From positions 292,426-356,425 of the forward strand of contig NW_026870578.1 of assembly GCF_963576545.1 (NCBI RefSeq): 64,000 nt of DNA. The letters are read 5' to 3'. The notes beneath the pieces are model-generated. The model saw nothing but the letters and a program-made list of their open reading frames with translations, ran no database searches and was not told the origin of the DNA. Below, piece after piece: positions 33,926 to 47,555 of this stretch (positions within the stretch are counted from its first letter, which is position 1; the number at the start of each line of letters is the position of its first letter). Source of the stretch: Limanda limanda (lineage: Eukaryota > Chordata > Actinopteri > Pleuronectiformes > Pleuronectidae). A program made the position numbers and the translations under genes.

Positions 33926-36900
33926 GGAAGCAATGGTTAACATTTTGACTGTTTCATCACATATCAGCTCCAGTGTCAGAAAAGCGCTGGAAACAGGGAG
34001 ATATGCCTTTTTTTGGAAGAAATGGTTAAATTCTTGAATTTTTCATCACACATCATCCCAAATGTCACTAAACAGCTGGAAACCGGGAGATAAGCCTTTT
34101 TTGGAAGCATTGATTAAGATTTCTGATTTTTTCATCACATGTCAGCCCAAGTGTCAGAAAAGCGCTGGAAACAGGGAGATAAGCCTTTTTTGGAAGAAAT
34201 GGTCAAATTCTTGAATTTTTCATCACACATCATCCCAAATGTCACTAAACAGCTGGAAACGGGGAGATAAGTTTTTTTTGGAAGCAATGGTTAACATTTT
34301 GACTTTTTCATCACATATCAGCTCCAGTGTCAGAAAAGCGCTGGAAACAGGGAGATATGCCTTTTTTTGGAAGAAATGGTTAAATTCTTGAATTTTTCAT
34401 CACACAACATCCCAAATGTCACTAAACAGCTGGAAACGGGGAGATAAGCCTTTTTTGGAAGCATTGATTAAGATTTCTGACTTTTTCATCACATGTCAGC
34501 CCAAGTGTCAGAAAAGCGCTGGAAACAGGGAGATAAGCCTTTTTTGGAAGAAATGGTCAAATTCTTGAATTTTTCATCACACATCATCCCCAATGTCACT
34601 AAACAGCTGGAAACGGGGAGATAAGCCGTTTTTGGAAGCAATGATTAAGATTTCTGACTTTTTCATCACATGTCAGCCCAAGTGTCAGAAAAGTGCTGGA
34701 AACAGGGAGATAAGCCTTTTTTGGAAGAAATGGTCAAATTCTTGAATTTTTCATCACACATCATCCCAAATGTCACTAAACAGCTGGAAACGGGGAGATA
34801 AGCCGTTTTTGGAAGCAATGGTTAAGATTTCTGACTTTTTCATCACATGTCAGCCCAAGTGTCAGAAAAGCGCTGGAAACAGGGAGATAAGCCTATTTTG
34901 GAAGAAATGGTCAAATTCTTGAATTTTTCATCACACATCATCCCAAATGTCACTAAACAGCTGGAAACGGGGAGATAAGCCGTTTTTGGAAGCAATGGTT
35001 AAGATTTCTGACTTTTTCATCACATGTCAGCCCAAGTGTCAGAAAAGCGCTGGAAACAGGGAGATAAGCCTTTTTTGGAAGAAATGGTCAAATTCTTGAA
35101 TTTTTCATCACACATCATCCCAAATGTCACTACACAGCTGGAAACGGGGAGATAAGCCGTTTTTGGAAGCAATGGTTAAGATTTCTGATTTTTTCATCAC
35201 ATGTCAGCCCAAGTGTCAGAAAAGCGCTGGAAACAGGGAGATATGCCTTTTTTGGAAGAAATGGTCAAATTCTTGAATTTTTCATCACACATCATCCCAA
35301 ATGTCACTAAACAGCTGGAAACGGGGAGATACGTTTTTTTTGGAAGCAATGGTTAACATTTTGACTTTTTCATCACATATCAGCTCCAGTGTCAGAAAAG
35401 CGCTGGAAACAGGGAGATATGCCTTTTTTTGGAAGAAATGGTTAAATTCTTGAATTTTTCATCACACAACATCCCAAATGTCACTAAACAGCTGGAAACG
35501 GGGAGATAAGCCTTTTTTGGAAGCATTGATTAAGATTTCTGACTTTTTCATCACATGTTAGCCCAAGTGTCAGAAAAGCGCTGGAAACAGGGAGATAAGC
35601 CTTTTTTGGAAGAAATGGTCAAATTCTTGAATTTTTCATCACACATCATCCCCAATGTCACAAAACAGCTGGAAACGGGGAGATAAGCCGTTTTTGGAAG
35701 CAATGGTTAACATTTTGACTTTTTCATCACATATCAGCTCCAGTGTCAGAAAAGCGCTGGAAACAGGGAGATATGCCTTTTTTTTGGAAGAAATGGTTAA
35801 ATTCTTGAATTTTTCATCACACATCATCCCAAATGTCACTAAACAGCTGGAAACGGGGAGATAAGCCTTTTTGGAAGCATTGATTAAGATTTCTGACTTT
35901 TTCATCACATGTCAGCCCAAGTGTCAGAAAAGCGCTGGAAACAGGGAGATAAGCGTTTTTTGGAAGAAATGGTCAAATTCTTGAATTTTTCATCACACAT
36001 CATCCCAAATGTCACTAAACAGCTGGAAACGGGGAGATAAGCCGTTTTTGGAAGCAATGGTTAAGATTTCTGACTTTTTCATCACATGTCAGCCCAAGTG
36101 TCAGAAAAGCGCTGGAAACAGGGAGATAAGCCTTTTTTGGAAGAAATGGTTAAATTCTTGAATTTTTCATCACACATCATCCCAAATGTCACTAAACAGC
36201 TGGAAACAGGGAGATAAGCCTTTTTTGGAAGCATTGATTAAGATTTCTGACTTTTCATCACATGTCAGCCCAAGTGTCAGAAAAGCGCTGGAAACAGGGA
36301 GACAAGCCTTTTTTGGAAGAAATGGTCAAATTCTTGTATTTTTCATAACACATCATCCCAAATGTCACTAAACAGCTGGAAACGGGGAGATAAGCCGTTT
36401 TTGGAAGCAATGGTTAACATTTTGACTTTTTCATCACATATCAGCTCCAGTGTCAGAAAAGCGCTGGAAACAGGGAGATATGCCTTTTTTTGGAAGAAAT
36501 GGTTAAATTCTTGAATTTTTCATCACACATCATCCCAAATGTCACTAAACAGCTGGAAACGGGGAGATAAGCCTTTTTTGGAAGCATTGATTAAGATTTC
36601 TGACTTTTTCATCACATGTCAGCCCAAGTGTCAGAAAAGTGCTGGAAACAGGGAGATAAGCCTTTTTTGGAAGAAATGGTCAAATTCTTGAATTTTTCAT
36701 CACACATCATCCCAAATGTCACTAAACAGCTGGAAACGGGGAGATAAGCCGTTTTTGGAAGCAATGGTTAAGATTTCTGACTTTTTCATCACATGTCAGC
36801 CCAAGTGTCAGAAAAGCGCTGGAAACAGGGAGATAAGCCTATTTTGGAAGAAATGGTCAAATTCTTGAATTTTTCATCACACATCATCCCAAATGTCACT

Positions 36901-37464
36901 AAACAGCTGGAAACGGGGAGATAAGTTTTTTTTGGAAGCAATGGTTAACATTTTGACTTTTTCATCACATATCAGCTCCAGTGTCAGAAAAGCGCTGGAA
37001 ACAGGGAAATATGCCTTTTTTTGGAAGAAATGGTTAAATTCTTGAATTTTTCATCACACATCATCCCAAATGTCACTAAACAGCTGGAAACAGGGAGATA
37101 AGCCTTTTTTGGAAGCATTGATTAAGATTTCTGACTTTTTCATCACATGTCAGCCCAAGTGTCAGAAAAGCGCTGGAAACAGAGAGATAAGCCTTTTTTG
37201 GAAGAAATGGTCAAATTCTTGAATTTTTCATCACACATCATCCCAAATGTCACTAAACAGCTGGAAACGGGGAGATAAGCCGTTTTTGGAAGCAATGGTT
37301 AAGATTTCTGACTTTTTCATCACATGTCAGCCCAAGTGTCAGAAAAGCGCTGGAAACAGGGAGATAAGCCTTTTTTGGAAGAAATGGTTAAATTCTTGAA
37401 TTTTTCATCACACATCATCCCAAATGTCACTAAACAGCTGGAAACGGGGAGATAAGCGTTTTTT
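33926..37464 (+). repeat. Module S, copy 2 (one dimer shorter)
   Basis: Tandem copy of 30211-33925. Offsets of shared markers are 3715-3716 bp up to about 35.1 kb and 3538-3539 bp afterwards, a loss of one 177-bp dimer. The change falls at about 35180-35270, where an a1 with CACTACACAG upstream runs straight into CTGATTTTTTC, a feature of the following dimer in copy 1. The rest follows copy 1 to the CAGAGAGATAAG marker near 37183. Confidence 0.88.
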
Positions 37465-39582
37465 AGAAGCATTGATTAAGATTTCTGACTTTTCATCACA
37501 TGTCAGCCCAAGTGTCAGAAAAGCGCTGGAAACATGGAGATAAGCCTTTTTTGGAAGAAATGGTCAAATTCTTGAATTTTTCATCACACATCATCCCAAA
37601 TGTCCCTAAACAGCTGGAAACGGGGAGATAAGCCGTTTTTGGAAGCAATGGTTAACATTTTGACTTTTTCATCACATATCAGCTCCAGTGTCAGAAAAGC
37701 GCTGGAAACAGGGAGATATGCCTTTTTTTGGAAGAAATGGTTAAATTCTTGAATTTTTCATCACACATCATCCCAAATGTCACTAAACAGCTGGAAACGG
37801 GGAGATAAGCCTTTTTTGGAAGCATTGATTAAGATTTCTGACTTTTTCATCACATGTCAGCCCAAGTGTCAGAAAAGCGCTGGAAACAGGGAGATAAGCC
37901 TTTTTTGGAAGAAATGGTTAAATTCTTGAATTTTTCATCACACATCATCCCAAATGTCACTAAACAGCTGGAAACGGGGAGATAAGCCTTTTTTGGAAGC
38001 ATTGATTAAGATTTCTGACTTTTTCATCACATGTCAGCCCAAGTGTCAGAAAAGCGCTGGAAACAGGGAGATAAGCCTTTTTTGGAAGAAATGGTCAAAT
38101 TCTTGAATTTTTCATCACACATCATCCCAAATGTCACTAAACAGCTGGAAACGGGGAGATAAGCCTTTTTTGGAAGCATTGATTAAGATTTCTGACTTTT
38201 TCATCACACATCAGCTCCAGTGTCAGAAAAGCGCTGGAAACAGGGAGATATGCCTTTTTTTTGGAAGAAATGGTTAAATTCTTGAATTTTTCATCACACA
38301 TCATCCCAAATGTCACTAAACAGCTGGAAAGCGGGAGATACGCCTTTTTTGGAAGCATTGATTAAGATTTCTGATTTTTTCATCACATGTCAGCCCAAGT
38401 GTCAGAAAAGCGCTGGAAACAGGGAGATGAGCCTTTTTTGGAAGAAATGGGTCAAATTCTTGAATTTTTCATCACACATCATCCCAAAATGTCACTAAAC
38501 AGCTGGAAACGGGGAGATAAGTTTTTTTTGGAAGCAATGGTTAACATTTTGACTTTTTCATCACATATCAGCTCCAGTGTCAGAAAAGCGCTGGAAACAG
38601 GGAGATATGCCTTTTTTTGGAAGAAATGGTTAAATTATTGAATTTTTCATCACACAACATCCCAAATGTCACTAAACAGCTGGAAACGGGGAGATAAGCC
38701 TTTTTTGGAAGCATTGATTAAGATTTCTGACTTTTTCATCACATGTCAGCCCAAGTGTCAGAAAAGCGCTGGAAACAGGGAGATAAGCCTTTTTTGGAAG
38801 AAATGGTCAAATTCTTGAATTTTTCATCACACATCATCCCCAATGTCACTAAACAGCTGGAAACGGGGAGATAAGCCGTTTTTGGAAGCAATGGTTAACA
38901 TTTTGACTTTTTCATCACATATCAGCTCCAGTGTCAGAAAAGCGCTGGAAACAGGGAGACAAGCCTTTTTTGGAAGAAATGGTCAAATTCTTGAATTTTT
39001 CATCACACATCATCCCAAATGTCACTAAACAGCTGGAAACGGGGAGATAAGCCGTTTTTGGAAGCAATGGTTAACATTTTGACTTTTTCATCACATATCA
39101 GCTCCAGTGTCAGAAAAGCGCTGGAAACAGGGAGATATGCCTTTTTTTGGAAGAAATGGTTAAATTCTTGAATTTTTCATCACACATCATCCCAAATGTC
39201 ACTAAACAGCTGGAAACGGGGAGATAAGCCTTTTTTGGAAGCATTGATTAAGATTTCTGACTTTTTCATCACATGTCAGCCCAAGTGTCAGAAAAGCGCT
39301 GGAAACAGGGAGATAAGCCTTTTTTGGAAGAAATGGTCAAATTCTTGAATTTTTTCATCACACATCATCCCAAATGTCACTAAACAGCTGGAAACGGGGA
39401 GATAAGCCGTTTTTGGAAGCAATGGTTAAGATTTCTGACTTTTTCATCACATGTCAGCCCAAGTGTCAGAAAAGCGCTGGAAACAGGGAGATAAGCCTAT
39501 TTTGGAAGAAATGGTCAAATTCTTGAATTTTTCATCACAAATCATCCCAATTGTCACTAAACAGCTGGAAACGGGGAGATAA

Positions 39583-40998
39583 GTTTTTTTTGGAAGCATT
39601 GATTAAGATTTCTGACTTTTTCATCACATGTCAGCCCAAGTGTCAGAAAAGCGCTGGAAACAGGGAGACAAGCCTTTTTTGGAAGAAATGGTCAAATTCT
39701 TGAATTTTTCATCACACATCATCCCAAATGTCACTAAACAGCTGGAAACGGGGAGATAAGCCGTTTTTGGAAGCAATGGTTAACATTTTGACTTTTTCAT
39801 CACATATCAGCTCCAGTGTCAGAAAAGCGCTGGAAACAGGGAGATATGCCTTTTTTTGGAAGAAATGGTTAAATTCTTGAATTTTTCATCACACATCATC
39901 CCAAATGTCACTAAACAGCTGGAAACGGGGAGATAAGCCTTTTTTGGAAGCATTGATTAAGATTTCTGACTTTTTCATCACATGTCAGCCCAAGTGTCAG
40001 AAAAGCGCTGGAAACAGGGAGATAAGCCTTTTTTGGAAGAAATGGTCAAATTCTTGAATTTTTCATCACACATCATCCCAAATGTCACTAAACAGCTGGA
40101 AACGGGGAGATAAGCCGTTTTTGGAAGCAATGGTTAAGATTTCTGACTTTTTCATCACATGTCAGCCCAAGTGTCAGAAAAGCGCTGGAAACAGGGAGAT
40201 AAGCCTATTTTGGAAGAAATGGTCAAATTCTTGAATTTTTCATCACACATCATCCCAATTGTCACTAAACAGCTGGAAACGGGGAGATAAGTTTTTTTTG
40301 GAAGCATTGATTAAGATTTCTGACTTTTTCATCACATGTCAGCCCAAGTGTCAGAAAAGCGCTGGAAACAGGGAGACAAGCCTTTTTTGGAAGAAATGGT
40401 CAAATTCTTGAATTTTTCATCACACATCATCCCAAATGTCACTAAACAGCTGGAAACGGGGAGATAAGCCGTTTTTGGAAGCAATGGTTAACATTTTGAC
40501 TTTTTCATCACATATCAGCTCCAGTGTCAGAAAAGCGCTGGAAACAGGGAGATATGCCTTTTTTTGGAAGAAATGGTTAAATTCTTGAATTTTTCATCAC
40601 ACATCATCCCAAATGTCACTAAACAGCTGGAAACGGGGAGATAAGCCTTTTTTGGAAGCATTGATTAAGATTTCTGACTTTTTCATCACATGTCAGCCCA
40701 AGTGTCAGAAAAGCGCTGGAAACAGGGAGATAAGCCTTTTTTGGAAGAAATGGTCAAATTCTTGAATTTTTCATCACACATCATCCCAAATGTCACTAAA
40801 CAGCTGGAAACGGGGAGATAAGCCGTTTTTGGAAGCAATGGTTAAGATTTCTGACTTTTTCATCACATGTCAGCCCAAGTGTCAGAAAAGCGCTGGAAAC
40901 AGGGAGATAAGCCTATTTTGGAAGAAATGGTCAAATTCTTGAATTTTTCATCACACATCATCCCAATTGTCACTAAACAGCTGGAAACGGGGAGATAA
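39583..40998 (+). repeat. 708-bp (4-dimer) higher-order repeat, two tandem copies
   Basis: Order in each copy: T8-a3 with GAGACAAGCC, a2-b2, a3-b1, a1 with CCTATTTTGG and b with CCCAATTGTC (normally CCCAAATGTC). The AATTG marker lies at 39551, 40259 and 40967, spacings of exactly 708 bp. Two copies are near-identical; the preceding 0.7 kb is a partial match in which the first dimer is a2-like. Confidence 0.9.
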
Positions 40999-41361
40999 GT
41001 TTTTTTTGGAAGCATTGATTAAGATTTCTGACTTTTTCATCACATGTCAGCCCAAGTGTCAGAAAAGCGCTGGAAACAGGGAGATATGCCTTTTTTGGAA
41101 GAAATGGTCAAATTCTTGAATTTTTCATCACACATCATCCCAAATGTCACTAAACAGCTGGAAACGGGGAGATAAGCCGTTTTTGGAAGCAATGGTTAAG
41201 ATTTCTGACTTTTTCATCACATGTCAGCCCAAGTGTCAGAAAAGCGCTGGAAACAGGGAGATAAGCCTATTTTGGAAGAAATGGTCAAATTCTTGAATTT
41301 TTCATCACACATCATCCCAAATGTCACTAAACAGCTGGAAACGGGGAGATAAGTTTTTTTT

Positions 41362-44193
41362 GGAAGCAATGGTTAACATTTTGACTTTTTCATCACATAT
41401 CAGCTCCAGTGTCAGAAAAGCGCTGGAAACAGGGAGATATGCCTTTTTTTGGAAGAAATGGTTAAATTCTTGAATTTTTCATCACACATCATCCCAAATG
41501 TCACTAAACAGCTGGAAACCGGGAGATAAGCCTTTTTTGGAAGCATTGATTAAGATTTCTGATTTTTTCATCACATGTCAGCCCAAGTGTCAGAAAAGCG
41601 CTGGAAACAGGGAGATAAGCCTTTTTTGGAAGAAATGGTCAAATTCTTGAATTTTTCATCACACATCATCCCAAATGTCACTAAACAGCTGGAAACGGGG
41701 AGATAAGTTTTTTTTGGAAGCAATGGTTAACATTTTGACTTTTTCATCACATATCAGCTCCAGTGTCAGAAAAGCGCTGGAAACAGGGAGATATGCCTTT
41801 TTTTGGAAGAAATGGTTAAATTCTTGAATTTTTCATCACACAACATCCCAAATGTCACTAAACAGCTGGAAACGGGGAGATAAGCCTTTTTTGGAAGCAT
41901 TGATTAAGATTTCTGACTTTTTCATCACATGTCAGCCCAAGTGTCAGAAAAGCGCTGGAAACAGGGAGATAAGCCTTTTTTGGAAGAAATGGTCAAATTC
42001 TTGAATTTTTCATCACACATCATCCCCAATGTCACTAAACAGCTGGAAACGGGGAGATAAGCCGTTTTTGGAATTAATGATTAAGATTTCTGACTTTTTC
42101 ATCACATGTCAGCCCAAGTGTCAGAAAAGTGCTGGAAACAGGGAGATAAGCCTTTTTTGGAAGAAATGGTCAAATTCTTGAATTTTTCATCACACATCAT
42201 CCCAAATGTCACTAAACAGCTGGAAACGGGGAGATAAGCCGTTTTTGGAAGCAATGGTTAAGATTTCTGACTTTTTCATCACATGTCAGCCCAAGTGTCA
42301 GAAAAGCGCTGGAAACAGGGAGATAAGCCTATTTTGGAAGAAATGGTCAAATTCTTGAATTTTTCATCACACATCATCCCAAATGTCACTAAACAGCTGG
42401 AAACGGGGAGATAAGCCGTTTTTGGAAGCAATGGTTAAGATTTCTGACTTTTTCATCACATGTCAGCCCAAGTGTCAGAAAAGCGCTGGAAACAGGGAGA
42501 TAAGCCTTTTTTGGAAGAAATGGTCAAATTCTTGAATTTTTCATCACACATCATCCCAAATGTCACTACACAGCTGGAAACGGGGAGATAAGCCGTTTTT
42601 GGAAGCAATGGTTAAGATTTCTGACTTTTTCATCACATGTCAGCCCAAGTGTCAGAAAAGCGCTGGAAACAGGGAGATATGCCTATTTTTGGAAGAAATG
42701 GTTAAATTCTTGAATTTTTCATCACACATCATCCCAAATGTCACTAAACAGCTGGAAACCGGGAGATAAGCCTTTTTTGGAAGCATTGATTAAGATTTCT
42801 GATTTTTTCATCACATGTCAGCCCAAGTGTCAGAAAAGCGCTGGAAACAGGGAGATAAGCCTTTTTTGGAAGAAATGGTCAAATTCTTGAATTTTTCATC
42901 ACACATCATCCCAAATGTCACTAAACAGCTGGAAACGGGGAGATACGTTTTTTTTGGAAGCAATGGTTAACATTTTGACTTTTTCATCACATATCAGCTC
43001 CAGTGTCAGAAAAGCGCTGGAAACAGGGAGATATGCCTTTTTTTGGAAGAAATGGTTAAATTCTTGAATTTTTCATCACACAACATCCCAAATGTCACTA
43101 AACAGCTGGAAACGGGGAGATAAGCCTTTTTTGGAAGCATTGATTAAGATTTCTGACTTTTTCATCACATGTTAGCCCAAGTGTCAGAAAAGCGCTGGAA
43201 ACAGGGAGATAAGCCTTTTTTGGAAGAAATGGTCAAATTCTTGAATTTTTCATCACACATCATCCCCAATGTCACAAAACAGCTGGAAACGGGGAGATAA
43301 GCCGTTTTTGGAAGCAATGGTTAACATTTTGACTTTTTCATCACATGTCAGCCCAAGTGTCAGAAAAGTGCTGGAAACAGGGAGATAAGCCTTTTTTGGA
43401 AGAAATGGTCAAATTCTTGAATTTTTCATCACACATCATCCCAAATGTCACTAAACAGCTGGAAACGGGGAGATAAGCCGTTTTTGGAAGCAATGGTTAA
43501 GATTTCTGACTTTTTCATCACATGTCAGCCCAAGTGTCAGAAAAGCGCTGGAAACAGGGAGATAAGCCTATTTTGGAAGAAATGGTCAAATTCTTGAATT
43601 TTTCATCACACATCATCCCAAATGTCACTAAACAGCTGGAAACGGGGAGATAAGTTTTTTTTGGAAGCAATGGTTAACATTTTGACTTTTTCATCACATA
43701 TCAGCTCCAGTGTCAGAAAAGCGCTGGAAACAGGGAAATATGCCTTTTTTTGGAAGAAATGGTTAAATTCTTGAATTTTTCATCACACATCATCCCAAAT
43801 GTCACTAAACAGCTGGAAACGGGGAGATAAGCCTTTTTTGGAAGCATTGATTAAGATTTCTGACTTTTTCATCACATGTCAGCCCAAGTGTCAGAAAAGC
43901 GCTGGAAACAGAGAGATAAGCCTTTTTTGGAAGAAATGGTCAAATTCTTGAATTTTTCATCACACATCATCCCAAATGTCACTAAACAGCTGGAAACGGG
44001 GAGATAAGCCGTTTTTGGAAGCAATGGTTAAGATTTCTGACTTTTTCATCACATGTCAGCCCAAGTGTCAGAAAAGCGCTGGAAACAGGGAGATAAGCCT
44101 TTTTTGGAAGAAATGGTTAAATTCTTGAATTTTTCATCACACATCATCCCAAATGTCACTAAACAGCTGGAAACGGGGAGATAAGCGTTTTTT
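41362..44193 (+). repeat. Module S, copy 3 (five dimers shorter)
   Basis: Markers fall at 7436 bp from copy 2 (for example GGAAACCGGG at 41512 against 34076). Unique change GGAATTAATGATT at 42070 replaces GGAAGCAATGATT. Between CATGTTAGCCC (43173) and GGGAAATATGCC (about 43735) the distance is 562 bp, against 1447 bp in copy 1. The loss is 885 bp, exactly five dimers, and the joint is an a2/a3 hybrid near 43320-43370 ending in AAAAGTGCTGG. Confidence 0.87.
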
Positions 44194-45074
44194 AGAAGCA
44201 TTGATTAAGATTTCTGACTTTTCATCACATGTCAGCCCAAGTGTCAGAAAAGCGCTGGAAACATGGAGATAAGCCTTTTTTGGAAGAAATGGTCAAATTC
44301 TTGAATTTTTCATCACACATCATCCCAAATGTCACTAAACAGCTGGAAACGGGGAGATAAGCCGTTTTTGGAAGCAATGGTTAACATTTTGACTTTTTCA
44401 TCACATATCAGCTCCAGTGTCAGAAAAGCGCTGGAAACAGGGAGATATGCCTTTTTTTGGAAGAAATGGTTAAATTCTTGAATTTTTCATCACACATCAT
44501 CCCAAATGTCACTAAACAGCTGGAAACGGGGAGATAAGCCTTTTTTGGAAGCATTGATTAAGATTTCTGACTTTTTCATCACATGTCAGCCCAAGTGTCA
44601 GAAAAGCGCTGGAAACAGGGAGATAAGCCTTTTTTGGAAGAAATGGTTAAATTCTTGAATTTTTCATCACACATCATCCCAAATGTCACTAAACAGCTGG
44701 AAACGGGGAGATAAGCCTTTTTTGGAAGCATTGATTAAGATTTCTGACTTTTTCATCACATGTCAGCCCAAGTGTCAGAAAAGCGCTGGAAACAGGGAGA
44801 TAAGCCTTTTTTGGAAGAAATGGTCAAATTCTTGAATTTTTCATCACACATCATCCCAAATGTCACTAAACAGCTGGAAACGGGGAGATAAGCCTTTTTT
44901 GGAAGCATTGATTAAGATTTCTGACTTTTTCATCACACATCAGCTCCAGTGTCAGAAAAGCGCTGGAAACAGGGAGATATGCCTTTTTTTGGAAGAAATG
45001 GTTAAATTCTTGAATTTTTCATCACACATCATCCCAAATGTCACTAAACAGCTGGAAACCGGGAGATACGCCTT

Positions 45075-47205
45075 TTTTGGAAGCATTGATTAAGATTTCT
45101 GATTTTTTCATCACATGTCAGCCCAAGTGTCAGAAAAGCGCTGGAAACAGGGAGATGAGCCTTTTTTGGAAGAAATGGTCAAATTCTTGAATTTTTCATC
45201 ACACATCATCCCAAATGTCACTAAACAGCTGGAAACGGGGAGATAAGTTTTTTTTGGAAGCAATGGTTAACATTTTGACTTTTTCATCACATATCAGCTC
45301 CAGTGTCAGAAAAGCGCTGGAAACAGGGAGATATGCCTTTTTTTGGAAGAAATGGTTAAATTATTGAATTTTTCATCACACAACATCCCAAATGTCACTA
45401 AACAGCTGGAAACGGGGAGATAAGCCTTTTTTGGAAGCATTGATTAAGATTTCTGACTTTTTCATCACATGTCAGCCCAAGTGTCAGAAAAGCGCTGGAA
45501 ACAGGGAGATAAGCCTTTTTTGGAAGAAATGGTCAAATTCTTGAATTTTTCATCACACATCATCCCAAATGTCACTAAACAGCTGGAAACGGGGAGATAA
45601 GCCGTTTTTGGAAGCAATGGTTAAGATTTCTGACTTTTTCATCACATGTCAGCCCAAGTGTCAGAAAAGCGCTGGAAACAGGGAGATAAGCCTATTTTGG
45701 AAGAAATGGTCAAATTCTTGAATTTTTCATCACACATCATCCCAATTGTCACTAAACAGCTGGAAACGGGGAGATAAGTTTTTTTTGGAAGCATTGATTA
45801 AGATTTCTGACTTTTTCATCACATGTCAGCCCAAGTGTCAGAAAAGCGCTGGAAACAGGGAGACAAGCCTTTTTTGGAAGAAATGGTCAAATTCTTGAAT
45901 TTTTCATCACACATCATCCCAAATGTCACTAAACAGCTGGAAACGGGGAGATAAGCCGTTTTTGGAAGCAATGGTTAACATTTTGACTTTTTCATCACAT
46001 ATCAGCTCCAGTGTCAGAAAAGCGCTGGAAACAGGGAGATATGCCTTTTTTTGGAAGAAATGGTTAAATTCTTGAATTTTTCATCACACATCATCCCAAA
46101 TGTCACTAAACAGCTGGAAACGGGGAGATAAGCCTTTTTTGGAAGCATTGATTAAGATTTCTGACTTTTTCATCACATGTCAGCCCAAGTGTCAGAAAAG
46201 CGCTGGAAACAGGGAGATAAGCCTTTTTTGGAAGAAATGGTCAAATTCTTGAATTTTTCATCACACATCATCCCAAATGTCACTAAACAGCTGGAAACGG
46301 GGAGATAAGCCGTTTTTGGAAGCAATGGTTAAGATTTCTGACTTTTTCATCACATGTCAGCCCAAGTGTCAGAAAAGCGCTGGAAACAGGGAGATAAGCC
46401 TATTTTGGAAGAAATGGTCAAATTCTTGAATTTTTCATCACACATCATCCCAATTGTCACTAAACAGCTGGAAACGGGGAGATAAGTTTTTTTTGGAAGC
46501 ATTGATTAAGATTTCTGACTTTTTCATCACATGTCAGCCCAAGTGTCAGAAAAGCGCTGGAAAAAGGGAGACAAGCCTTTTTTGGAAGAAATGGTCAAAT
46601 TCTTGAATTTTTCATCACACATCATCCCAAATGTCACTAAACAGCTGGAAACGGGGAGATAAGCCGTTTTTGGAAGCAATGGTTAACATTTTGACTTTTT
46701 CATCACATATCAGCTCCAGTGTCAGAAAAGCGCTGGAAACAGGGAGATATGCCTTTTTTTGGAAGAAATGGTTAAATTCTTGAATTTTTCATCACACATC
46801 ATCCCAAATGTCACTAAACAGCTGGAAACGGGGAGATAAGCCTTTTTTGGAAGCATTGATTAAGATTTCTGACTTTTTCATCACATGTCAGCCCAAGTGT
46901 CAGAAAAGCGCTGGAAACAGGGAGATAAGCCTTTTTTGGAAGAAATGGTCAAATTCTTGAATTTTCATCACACATCATCCCAAATGTCACTAAACAGCTG
47001 GAAACGGGGAGATAAGCCGTTTTTGGAAGCAATGGTTAAGATTTCTGACTTTTTCATCACATGTCAGCCCAAGTGTCAGAAAAGCGCTGGAAACAGGGAG
47101 ATAAGCCTATTTTGGAAGAAATGGTCAAATTCTTGAATTTTTCATCACACATCATCCCAATTGTCACTAAACAGCTGGAAACGGGGAGATAAGTTTTTTT
47201 TGGAA
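45075..47205 (+). repeat. 708-bp higher-order repeat, second locus
   Basis: The AATTG marker occurs at 45746, 46454 and 47161. Spacings are 708 and 707 bp; the missing base is in GAATTTTCATC near 46960. Dimer order is the same as at 39583-40998. One a monomer has GGAAAAAGGGAGAC near 46560. Limits are approximate because the first copy merges into module T. Confidence 0.85.
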
Positions 47206-47555
47206 GCATTGATTAAGATTTCTGACTTTTTCATCACATGTCAGCCCAAGTGTCAGAAAAGCGCTGGAAACAGGGAGATATGCCTTTTTTGGAAGAAATG
47301 GTCAAATTCTTGAATTTTTCATCACACATCATCCCAAATGTCACTAAACAGCTGGAAACGGGGAGATAAGCCGTTTTTGGAAGCAATGGTTAAGATTTCT
47401 GACTTTTTCATCACATGTCAGCCCAAGTGTCAGAAAAGCGCTGGAAACAGGGAGATAAGCCTATTTTGGAAGAAATGGTCAAATTCTTGAATTTTTCATC
47501 ACACATCATCCCAAATGTCACTAAACAGCTGGAAACGGGGAGATAAGTTTTTTTT

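Larger units (their letters stand above)
37465..44193 (+). repeat. Macro-repeat copy 1 (6729 bp: module T, 708-bp repeats, module S)
   Basis: The block begins at an a3 with the rare TTTTTTAGAAGC (37465) and AAACATGGAGAT, and the same pair begins the next copy at 44194, offset 6729. Inside come module T (CATCACACATCAGCTCC at 38202, TTATTGAATTT near 38637, CACAACATCCC), two to three 708-bp repeats (up to about 41.0 kb) and module S copy 3 from 41362. Four extra single bases (near 38262, 38449, 38487 and 39351) plus three extra dimers account for the difference between the 6729-bp and 6194-bp offsets measured in the two halves. Confidence 0.83.
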